In this document: positions 33,004 to 45,851 of the stretch, piece after piece
How positions within the stretch are numbered: the first letter of the stretch is position 1
How the letters are laid out: the number at the start of each line of letters is the position of its first letter
Source of the DNA: Beroe forskalii
Lineage: Eukaryota > Ctenophora > Nuda > Beroida > Beroidae
Assembly (NCBI GenBank): GCA_011033025.1
Contig: WFMF01000450.1
Location: 78,351-142,350 of the forward strand
Direction of reading: 5' to 3'
DNA length: 64,000 bases
The notes under the pieces: model-generated
Told to the model about the DNA's origin: nothing
The model's database searches: none
Seen by the model: only the letters and a program-made list of their open reading frames with translations
Program-made: the position numbers and the translations under genes

Positions 33004-35574
33004 CAGCAGGAAATTAGCTGGGTAACTGTTATATTTGCAGTTAATACGTCAACTAAATACCGAATCTAAACAATATGTACGTAATGCTGTTGACTGACAT
33101 GGTTCAAATGAGCCAGTTCATTAGCTGACGGGATTAAAGCGCAGCGAAGGCAAGAGACGCTGTACAGTACACATAGGACTATAATACAAGGATGCTGGAT
33201 GATTTCCATAAGTAATGAATATACTAGGAGGTCAAAAATAAAGAATATTATGATTATATTCTGGCAACGATCCAATATGTACGCGGTACGCTCAGATACG
33301 GTCTTATGCTACGACTTGTATGGATTTTCTGTCTGATTTTGTTTACTAAAGAAGGAAAGTGAACTGCAAGAGTAGAAGGGTACAGTACAAGCGATTTATC
33401 AATCATTGGTCAACAGATTGATAGACCGCATGAGCTGGGAATGAGAGGCGAAAGAAGACATCAAAAGAGCAAAAGCAATGAACAGTGAAAACCATATTCA
33501 AGGGTTCAGGGAAAATGAGTTGATGGAACACTTGCAAACCTATGTTATCAGCATGAGATTGATGGGGAATGCACCACAGGTTGAGGTATGACGTATTATG
33601 AAGCGCTGTGATGGCTCCGGCATTACGGATTGTAATAATTTACGGCGAACTCGTCACACTAAAAAGCAAAAACAACAGGCAAACCACTTTTGTTTTAGCG
33701 AATGTGTAAATTGCGGTTACCATCCTTACGTAATACAAAGTAACATCACAAAACATACCTCAATCGCAGCTCAAGCAATGATTGGAATTCGGATGACATA
33801 GAGAAGTGCTGCTTACTGTGAAAAGGAACAGAGGGAATGATGAGGTGCTTCTACCCTCCCTACTAATGGTACCTTGAGAGGGTGATGTCATGCGGTGCAT
33901 ATTATAATCATGCGAGACAGTGGCGAGTATCATGGCATGATAGCCCCTCAGGATATGGGATGATGGTTTCATAGCTCATCGGATAAAACATAGAGGGAAG
34001 AAACAGCTAATTTGATACGGTCTCATTCCAAAAACAAAGCTACTGGACATCAAAACAACTTGAGTAAAAACGACGAGTAGTAGTGCATAGTTGAAGGTTC
34101 AATGCAAAACAAAGGGGAATTTGACAAACTCACACTTGATTAAAAGCCCCGCCCATCCTATATCACTGATACATGTCAAAGAAGGAGATACAAGACACTA
34201 GATACAAACACACAAAGTGTTTATACACGGGGATCTCAACAAAACACAAACAAAAGGGAAGTCTTTGAGGGAGGGAAGCTAACATGGCCGGCAGGAGGTA
34301 AATCCATTTTAAAAGGACAAACTATTCAAGTGATATATAATTTGATTTCTTTGAATAACACCGGAAACTATACACCTTCATTTACATATACTGTTACGTC
34401 GTGGAAATCGCATTAATAAGTTAAAGCTGGGGTGAAAGTTAAGTGCTTGATCCGTAGTAAGTGGTCAGAGAGAAAAGTCACGTGACTGGACTGTGTCACG
34501 TGGTAACCTGCCCGGTTACCATGGTAACTATTTTAATAAGTTTACAGACACCTTGCAATAATAGGGTGGTCTTCAGCACTCATCAATGGTACCATACCTC
34601 TGTAAACTTCCATCGCAAAATTGTCGCAAATGCAACAGCATGGATTTTGATAAGCATTACCGTTAAACTTTAGTTAGGTTTCAAAGTTTAATAAATCGGT
34701 TTGGATGAAAGAGTCGGTATTCGACTATGCGAAATCCACCAACACAGCCCAAAGAAGTGCCGTTGACAAGGTTGCACGTGATCAGTGCGTTTGCACGTGC
34801 AGTCAAGAGTGTCGGTGTCGATTAGTGAAACTCCCTAGCTCCCTAGAAACATTACCACTCACCACTATATGGTATACAAGTACCCATCACTAAACTTCTA
34901 CTGTTTCAAAGAGTTTCCATCTAGTTATATCTTGTTTTCAATTTCATTGTAAGTTCATACATTAACGGGGATAATTCCAGTCACCTGCCCAAGCAAATTT
35001 CACACGATTCAGGAGGCTACATCGGCAAGAAAATTTGATTTCTAACAGATGCAGAGTTTTATGTTAAGGGGACATAATCATGTAATGGGAGTCTCCATCA
35101 AAAATTAAAATGCATAGCATGCTTCAATCAAACAAGCTGCTTGAAAAGTTAAAACAATGCACAAGATATTTAGCAAGATACATTCAGAATTGAGAATTTA
35201 ACATCATTAAACACAGCATTTAAAAAGTTTTAAAGCACAAGTCTCAACATTCAACGTTCCAGAACATTGAGGTTATCATAAGTAAGGCTGCTTAATAAAA
35301 GTTCCTTTTTACCTAAAAAGGCTCGCACTACTCAATTCTACTCCTTTTCATTCATTAGTTTGGTATTAATTTCAGCCTGATGATTTCAGATAGCTACGTT
35401 TAATTCACGTTGATTTTTGCAAAATTTTCCGTTGAAAGCGATTGTTTTGATTGTGAGTTATTTAACTGTTTTCATACCGTTTGCTGCTTGACCATCTGTT
35501 TTCTGTAACAAGCACGTTTCACACAGAGGGCCCCAGTTTTCGTGAGCTCATATCTGACTTAAACCGCGCGCGCG
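33004..35574. other. Noncoding stretch with a palindromic E-box cluster
   Basis: Unique AT-rich DNA. A possible start ATGGCCGGCAGGAG|GTAAAT at about 34284 has no supporting downstream exon. A Cys-rich plus-strand 62-codon frame at 34705-34893 is unsupported. Confidence 0.3.
34476..34528. promoter_or_regulatory. Clustered CACGTG and GGTAACC palindromes
   Basis: Within 53 bp lie AGTCACGTGACT (34476-34487, a perfect palindrome), a second CACGTG (34497-34502), GGTAACC/GGTTACC as inverted halves and the 14-bp palindrome GTTACCATGGTAAC (34515-34528). CACGTG is the classical E-box bound by bHLH factors in animals. A regulatory role is inference. Confidence 0.35.
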
Positions 35575-35633
35575 AAAAATAGGCGATTCACTGTCATCAA
35601 CTTACTACATTTCGCTATGATAATGACGTCATC
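35575..35633 (-). repeat. CRE/GATA hairpin repeat, copy 5
   Basis: Minus strand: GATGACGTCATTATCATAG, then CGAAATGTAGTAAGTTGATG and ACAGTGAATCGCCTATTTTT. It is complete, with the CGCCTATTT end, and is preceded by an alternating CGCGCGCGCG run (35564-35574). Confidence 0.85.
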
Positions 35634-36452
35634 TTAGCGTACGCGGCCTGCGTACGTGCGCATTCTGTGTGTGAGTACATTACGTGCATACGAACAACAA
35701 CAACAACAAACTCAGGAGCGAATCTATTGGATCCTCTGTGCTAACACTGTGTTATACAAGTGACACTTACGAGCATGAAATCTCAAATCATCGGGATGTT
35801 GCAGGGTTAGGGATGCATGTAACACCCGACATTACATAATATGGGTTCCATGGAATGTGAAAGCGGTATGTACCTAGACATGTATCGGTGGGTACGTCGG
35901 TGGGTACCTATAGTACGTTCAGTATACTGAACGTGCTATGGAAGTATGGAAACAAATCTGATCTTCAATCCGATCAAACATTGTGGTAACATGGGGCAAG
36001 ATATGGAATCTGATTTGAGTAACCAAGGGACGAAACTAGCACAGAAAATAAAATGAAACCTCACGTTTAGTAGCGAGGTTTTAGAAAACAACTGGAGTTG
36101 GCACTGAGTACTACAGATCAAAGAAAGAAAGGTAGAGAGAGAAAGGGATAAGTTTTAAACAAGGGTTTTACAACACCTCTCTGCAGTACACGTTAGATAA
36201 TTCACTGATAATACGCTATCATTCCCTCCCCCTATCATAATATCAAGTCCCGTACAGTTCCGTCAGACTTCCAGCCAGCTACTTCCAGCAGGAATTTAAT
36301 CGAGACAAAGAGACTGAGATAAAGAGAAACTTTGGGAAGATATTTCAGAGCATGCAGGTTGTTATGGTCGTGTTAACACGGTGTTATACCAGCATGGTAA
36401 CACCCTGCAGCCACATTATCATAGGACCCGGACTAACTTGGAGTGGGTAAAC

Positions 36453-36494
36453 GTTACGTCACTATTAGGAGTTACAATAATGAGTTACTGACGC
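36453..36494 (+). repeat. CRE/GATA hairpin repeat, copy 6
   Basis: GTTACGTCACTATTAGGAG, then TTACAATAATGAGTTACTGA and CG. It aligns base for base with the consensus except for scattered substitutions. Confidence 0.65.
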
Positions 36495-36579
36495 AGAATC
36501 AGCTACTCTTCCTGCATGTTCCTGAGCCACATTACCTCAGTCACAGGTAATTTACACTAATTTTCACCTGTCACAGCTC

Positions 36580-36629
36580 TCTGGGTAGGACTCAGGTCTG
36601 GGTAGGACTCAGCTCTGGGTAGGACTCAG
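36580..36629 (+). repeat. 17-bp tandem repeat, three units
   Basis: TCTGGGTAGGACTCAGS is repeated exactly every 17 bp at 36580, 36597 and 36614. Confidence 0.9.
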
Positions 36630-36713
36630 AAGGAGTGTTTTGTGCAGAGGAGAGAGTGTGGCTGATCTATCTGTAAACATGACCGACAGTACCCTCCTAC
36701 TTACACTAAACAC

Positions 36714-36787
36714 GGCCAACATGTTGTATATGGCCAACATGTTGTAAACTTACCTACCCTTCTACTTATCATGGCCGACATGTTGTA
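36714..36787. repeat. Repeated ACATGT-centred motif
   Basis: GGCCAACATGTTGTA occurs at 36714 and 36732 and as GGCCGACATGTTGTA at 36773. The core CAACATGTTG is palindromic. Confidence 0.8.
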
Positions 36788-36795
36788 AACATGCT

Positions 36796-39700
36796 CTAAC
36801 ACTGCATGCTATATAACTCGGTCAGTGATAATTGGGATGATTCTTTAGAGCAGTCGGTCATGTAGTCATAATCAGATGGATTATCATGGATGAGTTGCGG
36901 TGTGTTGTCAGGGATCGTGTGAATTTACAAAATGAAAATCTAAGCAAGTATTTTATGATTAACGGTTTGAAAAAAAACTCAGTATAGTAAGTTAATGATA
37001 ACGAGATATCATGTGAAAATCGGTCGACAGAATGAACTTATTGATTTATCTGTCATAGCACAGTCTATCAATCTTATCAAAAGACTAATGACAGATGAAT
37101 TGAAATTTTGAGGTGTTCGATTGCAATTCAATTATCAGTTCCACAATTCCCAATAATATGCATTGCAAATCCGGCAATTTTATTGAAGGGAATTTTGCAG
37201 TTTAGCGGACAAAAGTCATTCGCTGTACTTCAGACTCGTAGCTCTAGCTGTCCGTATCAGCGTATGTCGTTAAAACGCAACTTCTTGAGTCATGATATAA
37301 CTTCATCGTAGCAGAGTCAATTTGTTTGATTTCATTGAAACCCTAAAACTATAAAATTCATAGATGATACTTAAAATTAATTATTAAGTTTCCGCAATTG
37401 GGCAGTGGGTAGTAAGCGTGCGTTGTATTGCGTGAATAAGTGCTCAACAGAATATTTACTCTTTTACAACACTTTTTCCATTTTTATTGAGATTTGAAAA
37501 GAACAATACATAACAGTTTTTATTATGTGCACATATTATGTTATGTATTACATAATGATAAACTTTAATGAGAGCAGTGATTTTTCCGTAGGCGTGTTAG
37601 GTCATGCAGCACAAAAATGTGAGGGAAACGAATCACGAATCAGGAATATTTCAATTGAGCTTCAAAAATTTAACAAAATCGTAGCACACCATTTGAAGAA
37701 ATCACGAACTTGTAAAACATTTAATACAGTAATCAATAATCAACTGCATTTACTGTTGGTTAATAAGCTTTCAGAAAAGAATTTAAAAAAGGGGTTTTCA
37801 TAAAATTTCGCAAATTCTGCAAGTTAGATAATACAATTTTTGATAAATTCAAGTCAAAAAGCGCGATCATGCAATCTACAATCTAAATCCAACGAGTCGC
37901 GACAACATGCAACGTTGAAACCTAAACAAGACAGATGTAGGAGGGTGAAGTCTAAGACCAAATGTCGAATGTTTGAGAATTCGTAGAATGGTATGCTATC
38001 GACACGCGAGAAATAGACGTCTAGAATCAAGATTATCTGAGCATTATGTGGTATTGCAGTAAGTTCGGTGCATAAATCATAGAAAAATGATAAATAGCGA
38101 ATTTCTATAGTCATACATTTCAGTGTGGTCGCACTGGGTCGTCAGCACATCAGCTAAATTCAAAGAACGACTTATTAGGTCTGAAATTAATATATTCAAA
38201 ACGGAATTCCAAATGTCTGCGTCACTATTGATTTAATATTTCACGTTGAATTTAATAATTAATCTTAATTAACAGAAGACCTAGTTATTCTAACCTCCGT
38301 ATCCCAATATCATCAAGACACGTACGCAATGTCACGTATATAAAAAGACAAGAATGCGATTCTCCACAAAACATCCCACCAAACGTTATAAACAGCTCCC
38401 AAACACTCATACAACATCTCACCAAACATTTAAATGAACTGCCCCCCCACACAACATATTCTACCAGCTGAGGTGGTACAACAAACCAGGCAACCACTAG
38501 CAGTATTTGTAGTTATAGCATTATTACCAAGAAATACGCCTCTTTAACAATGAACACGATGCTAATCAGTGCCCTAACAAAGCAAGAAATGATCTGCCTT
38601 GCCCCTCTCGGATAATGACAATTTATAAAGTGAGCAATATGAACCGCCGAATAAACATTCGAGGAGGGGAGGAGGAGGAGGAGGGAGGTGTGTGTTCGTA
38701 TGTGTAATGATTGTAATTACAAGCTATTCTTACTTCCTCTTTTTTACCTCTTTTTTCTTCGTTATTCTGCTCATTGTCTACTTTTTTCAGCTCTCCGTTT
38801 TCCTCTCTCTCTTTTCGTAGCAAGTTCCATCCCCCACTTTCCGTTTACCTCTGACAATTGCCGCTATCGAAATTGCTCCAATAACTCAACTCTCTGTTTT
38901 CTGTCTAAAACTTAGTTCTCATTTCATCTCTAATATTTCTCTAACCGAATACCGTTTAACCATCTGCCAAGCCCTAATTACTCTATTAAATTAATCCCCA
39001 AATCATCAAAACTGGTTCTAGATATTGGAAAAAGTGGCTCAATCACAGTCCATAGCTCAACCATTCCAGTACCAGGCTGTGAAATGGAGAAGAATCCTCA
39101 AAACAGCGGAAGAGAAATCAGAGAATAAGCAGATATGGGTAAAACACGTACGATAGACTGAGCAGCCACCACCAACTACAGCAGAAGCAATGATCTACTT
39201 TGACACGGTCTACACAATAGAGAGTTAGATCACTCAGATACCACGACTATTTGCAATTTCCTGCTAAGTTCAGCCCAAATGTCTACTCTAATTGGTGAGA
39301 TAAGCAGGCTTTGTAAGGGATAACTGTCAATATATTCGGATGATTTACCGCCCTAAAAGCCGTAATTTGGACATACTGCGATCAGTTGATCAACGGTAAA
39401 ACGCAAAACGCCAAAAAATAAAGTGCGAAGTTTTATTCCCTTCTGAGGAGTTAGAAGGGACACTTTTGGTGAACTTGAGGTCTGGAAGTTTGGGATATTA
39501 CAAGATAATCCCTTCTGACAATCTGACCAGCATTGCGAAAGATTTAAAGATAATAGAAACATAGCAATGATAATCTCTTGTGTCCGGAATCATGTTTGGA
39601 ACTGTCTTATGGTCGATTGTCTGTTATCTGTTGTCTAATGTCTATCTCAAATTCCGCATAATTCGGTACTGTAAATATATTGTTGAGTTGTTGACAGCGG

Positions 39701-40356
39701 ATATTAATAAACGCGTCCACATCAAATTATCATAATAAACTTCGCGAAATCTTGCAGTTGGATTTTCTGATCAACTAACTAACTACTTATGTAAATCTAC
39801 ATGGAAACATTTGAGAGTTGCAAAATCGGGCGAAATTTAACAACTCAGACTATCATGACTTGCCAAAATTTATGTCTATCTTGATCAATTAACTTTTGGT
39901 TAGCCATTAGATAATTTTAGCTATTACAACAGCATTACTTCACTTTAGTACTAAGTATCTGACTAATATCTGAATTCTGACTGGTGATAATAAATGCACC
40001 TGTCTAGAAATTAGTAATTCTGTACGGATAACTCTTCAACAGAATACGAAGGATGCCCGACAACGTTTTGAAAGGATGATATCATAATGCAACACATTTG
40101 GAGATAATTCATTGGTAGTCATAGGTTAGCCATATTGTCTACAAGACAACACGTAGTACAATTCAGAACACCAAAATCTCTCAAACTCTTATTTAAAACT
40201 CTTATTTCGCTAGATTGACTGAAACAAGCAAAACCTACATGATCGGATGGTATGTAGCTCTAGAGATTACAAACGCAAGATGTAGCTCAGTGACGTCCTG
40301 CTGTAACACAAGCAGGAGTTAATGTATCTACCATCTGGAGGGAGCACCCATCTGAC
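36796..40356. other. Long noncoding stretch
   Basis: AT-rich unique DNA. A T/C-rich tract lies at 38700-38830. No exon with adequate splice signals was found on either strand. Open frames (for example 37525-37803) lack any recognisable feature. Confidence 0.35.
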
Positions 40357-40426
40357 AATAGGCGCTCATCAGTGACGACATTATCATGGTTTAGAGTGGT
40401 GAGTTGATGAGGTAGAAACGCCTATT
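40357..40426 (+). repeat. CRE/GATA hairpin repeat, copy 7, with complete terminal inverted repeats
   Basis: Starts AATAGGCG (40357-40364) and ends CGCCTATT (40419-40426), a perfect 8-bp inverted repeat. Between them lie AGTGACGACATTATCATGG, TTTAGAGTGGTGAGTTGATG and AGGTAGAAA. At 70 bp this is the best candidate for a full-length family member in this orientation. Confidence 0.85.
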
Positions 40427-42019
40427 CTCCCTCTGTTACTGCTCTAATAACAACGCGGTCCACACAGGGCGTGTCGACATGCAGTGGAGTGATGGCAGAC
40501 TCATCGGTTCCAAGGAGTGAGGGAGTAAATAACACTATGTGAGGAGGGAGTAAACACAATGTGGAACAGGCAGTCTCCATTGTTTTATTGTTGCCAGTGA
40601 AGCAGTGGGGGAGTAGGACTAGCAGGGGCAGAGAGCAGGATGACTGGAAAATGGCGACAAGGAGACAGACTGATAAGCAGAATTCATCTGAATGTCTATA
40701 TACGATTCAAGGAGCGATAAGTAAGACAAAAGAGATAGTAGGATACGAAATGAACAGTGATGGTGAAGCGCTCTGTTATTGATCAATCACTCCTGGCAAA
40801 GTTCCAGCATCCTCCCATGAACATATGAAGTAGATGAATTGACTTGATTATTCCATGGTTCTTGCATGACTGGAAACATCCCGCCTGACTGTGAACTATT
40901 GACGCATATTAGTATTACTGTATGCTTGGAGATGGTGGGGCCGGGTCATCTAGTTTCAGGTTGTGAAATTAATCAAATCTTGTTGCTCCCCCACGTAATG
41001 TACTGTTAAGCAAGTAGACTAGAAACAACAGGGTATTGTGCTATTTAGAACCAGGTAATAGCGGTTACAGAAGGGGCCAAAAACATGAAATTGAACGTGG
41101 AACTGCTGGGAAATTCTATTAATTTTTATTATTTCCTGTTTACAAAGTTTTAAATGTAGTTCAAAATAAGCAAAATATAGACGACTAAGAAATGAGATTT
41201 GCATAATGAAGGTTTAAAAGTATGGCTTCTCATCAAAATTATAATTATCTGGATATTTCTCGAAATGACAGTGTCGAAACTGAATATCGAAATTCGTTAT
41301 ATAATCGAAAAGCGAACATACTTGCTCACTTGGACGAATTAGACAGTCGAAAAACGAAATGAATATAACGAAAAATATCCAACATAACTGAAAACATACT
41401 TGATTTTTATTAAGGAATAAAAAAGTTGATGAAGGAATACTCAGCCTAAACGCAAGTATTATTACGGCTTACTACTAAGTAGTTTAGCAGTTTCTTGCCG
41501 TGTATACCGTAGTGATGACACCACAGCGAGCAAATACAATCTAACACAGTCGGGTGCATGGAATTCTTACGAAATTTCAAGCAATTATTGAAACAAATGA
41601 AACTTCTCTGAACAGACCAACAAAAACTACTCTGAATACTCAGACTTGAAAGAGAAGCGGGAGAGTTGTTTCAAAAGAGAAGAGTGAGAAGGAGAACAGA
41701 GGATGGGAGGAGAACTAGGCTGCATGTGCAGAACACTGTCTTTCCACATTAGCCGCCCCTGATCATCACCAATTCCCACTATTTTCCCTGACAACTCCCT
41801 CACTCCTCCTCGCCTGCTTTTCACCCTGACATGTTGTGTGTGTCAGAGAGTGATGTGTCTAATGTAGCTCGACTGAGGAGAGTGCAATCTGTTGGCACTT
41901 CACTGAGGGTTTTACAGCTCAGTAATTACCTGTTAAGTTGCCCTGTTTTCCTGCAGAACTACTCCTTGCAGCTAATAAGTGACACTACGTGAGGTACTAC
42001 AGTAAACGCCGCGCACGAG
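40427..42019. other. Noncoding stretch
   Basis: AT-rich with no supported exon. The 73-codon plus-strand frame at 40561-40782 is unsupported. Confidence 0.3.
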
Positions 42020-42076
42020 AAATAGGCGCTTCAACGTCATCAACTCACTACATCATGATATGATAATGACGTCATC
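42020..42076 (-). repeat. CRE/GATA hairpin repeat, copy 8
   Basis: Minus strand: GATGACGTCATTATCATATC, then ATGATGTAGTGAGTTGATGA and CGTTGAAGCGCCTATTTC. Complete, with the CGCCTATTT end, and flanked by GCGCAC and GCGCGC sequence. Confidence 0.88.
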
Positions 42077-42387
42077 CTATCCGCCAATTTCTCGCAAGGT
42101 TTGGTATGGTGTACGTGACAGGCGAGCTGCGCGCTGAAATAAGGCGCGGACAGTGAAATGACACTTAATAAAATGACACTTTTAATAATGTGAACTGTCA
42201 CATCAAACCATCTAGTTTCACATTCATCAAGGAAATCAGTGTTACCAATCACTATAAAATGTGAACTTTTAAAGGGACGATTCACAAAAAACACGGAATA
42301 ATGGCTAAGTACAACTCCCTCCTACTTAGTACTCAACACCAGTGGGTTTATCTCCAGTCAACACAGCCACTTACAAGTAGTGCAAAC

Positions 42388-42449
42388 CATGACTAAGTGT
42401 CAAATTGACCGAGGATGCAACCATGACTCAGTGTCAAATTGACCAAGGA
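42388..42449 (+). repeat. 33-bp direct duplication
   Basis: CCATGACTAAGTGTCAAATT GACCGAGGA recurs 33 bp later with two changes (CTCAG for CTAAG, CAAGGA for CGAGGA). Confidence 0.85.
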
Positions 42450-43310
42450 GGAAAGTATCACCTCTCCTCCTCTTGAAGACAATGCCCTCAGACGACAGTA
42501 ATTGGGCAAGTGTCTCGTCTGCTGCTGATTAGCTAGAGTACCTAATAGGGCACCTCCTATCTACTTCAGTGGCTTATTATAGTCGGGGTAAAGGTAAACG
42601 ATGCAAAGAGGAGACTTTGTACAAAAACACTGGGAGTATAGTGATAAAACACAGGGTGATAGATGGCAGTACTTGACTAATAAACAAAAACACGGAGCTA
42701 TTTAAGTCTTAATGATAATGGAACCTATAAAAGAACGATAACTAGACGTAATTTCGGGCAATTCTGGGAAAATTAAAAACGACAGAGAAGGACATCCCAC
42801 TACTAAATGAGGGCCATCATGGGGGAGATAAGATACTGGATAAATGTTTGAGTACACACATGACATGTCATACTGACAGCTGTGAACTTGTAGTAGTGCT
42901 ATGTGTACTTCGTATAATACGTCATGTATTAGTTTTCGTTAATCTTTAGATATCATAATTAATTTCATATCGTAATGTAGTGACGTAGTTCGCAGCACGA
43001 TGCGTCATGTGTTTTGTGTCGGAGTAAAAACACACGCCGATCATCATGATATAATGTCTTGTTAAGAACTAGACTTTGGTGGCTTCAAAGCGAGCCGATA
43101 TGTCAATGGCAGAATACGCGGTCGTTCAGCAAAAACTAACGGAAAGGGAGTAGTACAGATACTCCTTGATAAGCTAATAGTGCGAAATGAGCTGTTTGCT
43201 CGGCGACTTAAGAATAAGATGTCAGTTTAGGCTTTCACGCCACAGTGACCTATGGTTTTTTCTACCAGAGTACAAGTACATCTTACGAACTAGTTTCATA
43301 GGAAATTTTC
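42450..43310. other. Noncoding stretch
   Basis: Unique AT-rich sequence with nothing recognised. Confidence 0.3.
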
Positions 43311-43631
43311 ATGAGACATTCTATTGGAACTCAACCAAGAAACAAAATATGGTCCCATAAAGGGAGAGATAGCGCTAAACAAAGATCATGGAATCACGCG
43401 ATGTACGTGAAAAGAGGAGTGAAATTCACAAAACAAAAACAAAGGAAGAGTATTACCACTCGCAAATTAGGTAGCACTACAGGCCCTCCTACTGGCTCCT
43501 CCGACACTAAAGGCCCTCCTCCTAGTGGCTCCTCCAACACAGACGCAGAACTAGAGAACGTGGTGTCCTGCAATACATATACAAGCTCCCCTAGCTCTAC
43601 ATATAATAATACTACTGCTACCGGGGGTTGA
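43311..43631 (+). CDS. Hypothetical 106-codon ORF, low confidence
   Basis: The frame starts at an ATG and ends at TGA. Its first half is basic and its second half carries a small internal repeat, GPPTGSSDTKGPPPSGSSN, encoded by GGCCCTCCT(CCT)AGTGGCTCCTCC-type units. The tail is Ser/Thr/Tyr-rich. The opposite strand is also open across the repeat (a Gly/Pro/Glu-rich frame), so either may be chance. No family is recognised and no splice partner was found. Confidence 0.2.
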   Translation: MRHSIGTQPRNKIWSHKGRDSAKQRSWNHAMYVKRGVKFTKQKQRKSITTRKLGSTTGPPTGSSDTKGPPPSGSSNTDAELENVVSCNTYTSSPSSTYNNTTATGG

Positions 43632-43727
43632 TTCAGAGGTTGCCATGTAGGGTATAATGTCAGGAGATCTTTGTTCATAGCGAGCATTACAGAGAGATGT
43701 TTTATATATGAACACGCAAATGGTGGA

Positions 43728-43771
43728 GAGTGATGTCATGATGAGGGGTTAGAGTGGGGTGTTGATGACGA
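43728..43771 (+). repeat. CRE/GATA hairpin repeat, copy 9
   Basis: GAGTGATGTCATGATGAGGG, then GTTAGAGTGGGGTGTTGATG and ACG. The left arm has TGATG where the consensus has TTATC. Confidence 0.7.
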
Positions 43772-44353
43772 TCAGGCAACCGATATATAGAGGTTCTCAT
43801 TATTAGTATTATATAAATGTGATCACCTTGACGGGCAGCATGCTACCTAATGATTAAATAGATCAATATGTTGAGTCGTTCAGGTCAACATGATGATTTC
43901 TCATTAGTCAATCATACTCAAGTAATTTCTCATTAGCAAATCGTAAACGTTATAAATGCGTTGGTTGGAGATTATCTTGAGGCTATAAAAGGAATATGAC
44001 TTTAACGATAAACGGACGCGTAAGGTGGTGTATCATGACTGAACTCTGAATTGTCATGGCATCCCACGAAGATCCATCAAAAGCAATATCAGCTTTCAAG
44101 ATGGCTCAATGGTCATATTTCAATCGCAATACCAAACGGTTGAAAAGTTCACTTGAGATGATGCACAACTGAAAATAGCCATGAAAATCTAACAAATAAA
44201 TAATGGATGTGCTCCAAAGAACAAGAGCCAAGGCCTCGGATATTTTCGATAGCCTAACCTTCCAACGTTACACAAGCTTACACGGAACTCTGACCACAGT
44301 TGCCGAGATGCTACAAGAAACCGATGAGCCCTGGTTATATCTGGTATTCTGGT
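43772..44353. other. Noncoding stretch
   Basis: No supported gene. The 62-codon plus-strand frame at 44203-44391 is unsupported and overlaps the duplication that follows. Confidence 0.3.
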
Positions 44354-44470
44354 CCACATTCCATAGAATTCCTGGGTATCTCCAACACTAAGGCACAGAG
44401 GAGAGACATTCCACACAATTCCTAGGTATCTCAAACTCACCAAACCAAGACTAAGGCACAGAGAGGAGAG
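44354..44470 (+). repeat. Tandem duplication of about 50-60 bp
   Basis: ACATTCC(A/C)..AATTCCT(G/A)GGTATCTC followed by ACTAAGGCACAGAG occurs twice in succession (44355-44400 and 44406-44465). Confidence 0.75.
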
Positions 44471-44853
44471 TGACAGCAATTAGGAGAGGGAACGTGACAG
44501 AGCAACAACCTCACAAGGAAGTGTATGACCCCACTGAAGCAACTAACAAGGAAGGACAAGGACCGTGTAACAGAGGAACAAGAAATGGACATCCCCCGAC
44601 CTACAGTCTAGAAAGAACAAGCACATCATATTCTGACACATGAGTAAGTAGCGGTGTGTGAGCGGCTGCTAAAAGAGAGAAAGAGAGGGAAACTGAGAAA
44701 CCTGAAACAGGCCGAACTCTCAAAGTTCATATTAGCACTCCCTAACAAACTGCCAAGTGTTTGAAGTGGCAGGAAGTGCTCAAGCAGCTGACAAAATGTG
44801 AGTAATTCTACCTGACAGAACGCAGTCACGCTCGAGTTAACATGTTGGTAAAC

Positions 44854-44894
44854 ATAACGTCATTCTCAGGGTTTGAACTGGTCAATCATTGACA
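44854..44894 (+). repeat. CRE/GATA hairpin repeat, copy 10
   Basis: ATAACGTCATTCTCAGGG, then TTTGAACTGGTCAATCATTG and ACAC. It matches the consensus through ACGTCATTNTCAGGGTTT. The right arm is diverged. Confidence 0.6.
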
Positions 44895-45610
44895 CAGGAT
44901 GGTCGGTTTAACTTCAGAGATGGTTGGTTTAATAACTTCAGAGAGCTCTGTAAGATGAGGGGTGGAGCTGAGCTAGCCGGCATGTCGGAAGATATGGGAA
45001 ACACACAAGGTAGATGTATCTAAGGGCACGTTTAGTGCTGCTGAAACAATCTGTTTGAGTGACAGATTAGCACAGTTCATACCTTAAAACCAGGTGTGAG
45101 AGGGTGTGTGTGAGTGTGTGTGAGTGTGTGTGTGTGTTTGTTGGTATGTGACATGTGTGTTCTGTGTTCTAAGTATGTATGTAATTGTGTTTTATTTTTG
45201 TTTTGTTTTACTTTTGTATTATCCATGATAGGCGGGCTTGTGTCGGCTGAAATAGCTTATTGTATCCAAAATCCAGCATATGGTCCCAAATGTAACAGAT
45301 GAATGACAGCTTGTTTTCCAGTTTATGAGGAAGACCTTTATCTAGTCTACTTCAAAAAGATAGGTCCTGATAGATGCTGATGCCTGCTAATATGACAGCC
45401 TTCAGACTCTGATTATTTGGATTATTTGGATAATTATATTCGGAAGAACCTCAGCACAATTACAGTTAGTTTTCACAGAGCGCTAACAGTAGGTCCTATA
45501 ATTAAAACAAACAAGGATTACCTAACTGATTCGTTAATCCTAAGATGCAGTCACTGTGTAAGGTGTTTTACCAACTTGAAGGGTAACAAGCAACTCCACT
45601 AAGTCCTAAG

Positions 45611-45667
45611 AATAGGAGGTTAAACGTCATCACTTCACAACTTTAACCCCTGATAATGACGTCATCT
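45611..45667 (-). repeat. CRE/GATA hairpin repeat, copy 11
   Basis: Minus strand: AAGATGACGTCATTATCAGG, then GGTTAAAGTTGTGAAGTGAT and GACGTTTAACCTCCTATT. Both arms are intact and the CCTATT end has one change from CGCCTATT. It is followed on the plus strand by GATCGCGCGCGCAG. Confidence 0.82.
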
Positions 45668-45851
45668 TCACAGCGTTCTGATCGCGCGCGCAGTAGCTGC
45701 TTATCATGCTACATGATGACATGACACATACTAAACCATGACTGGCTCAACAACTCATCTTGAGAATCATGACTTGAGAGACATGACTTGAGAGGGACAC
45801 ATGAGTTGAAGCAGAGGCGATAGTGCGAATAATCATGGGACGCGCGCAAAA

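Noticed and set aside
33876-33957. Another CRE-family hairpin (GGTGATGTCATGC...CATGATAGCCCC)
   Set aside because: Arms pair loosely but the internal order and spacing do not follow the family consensus.
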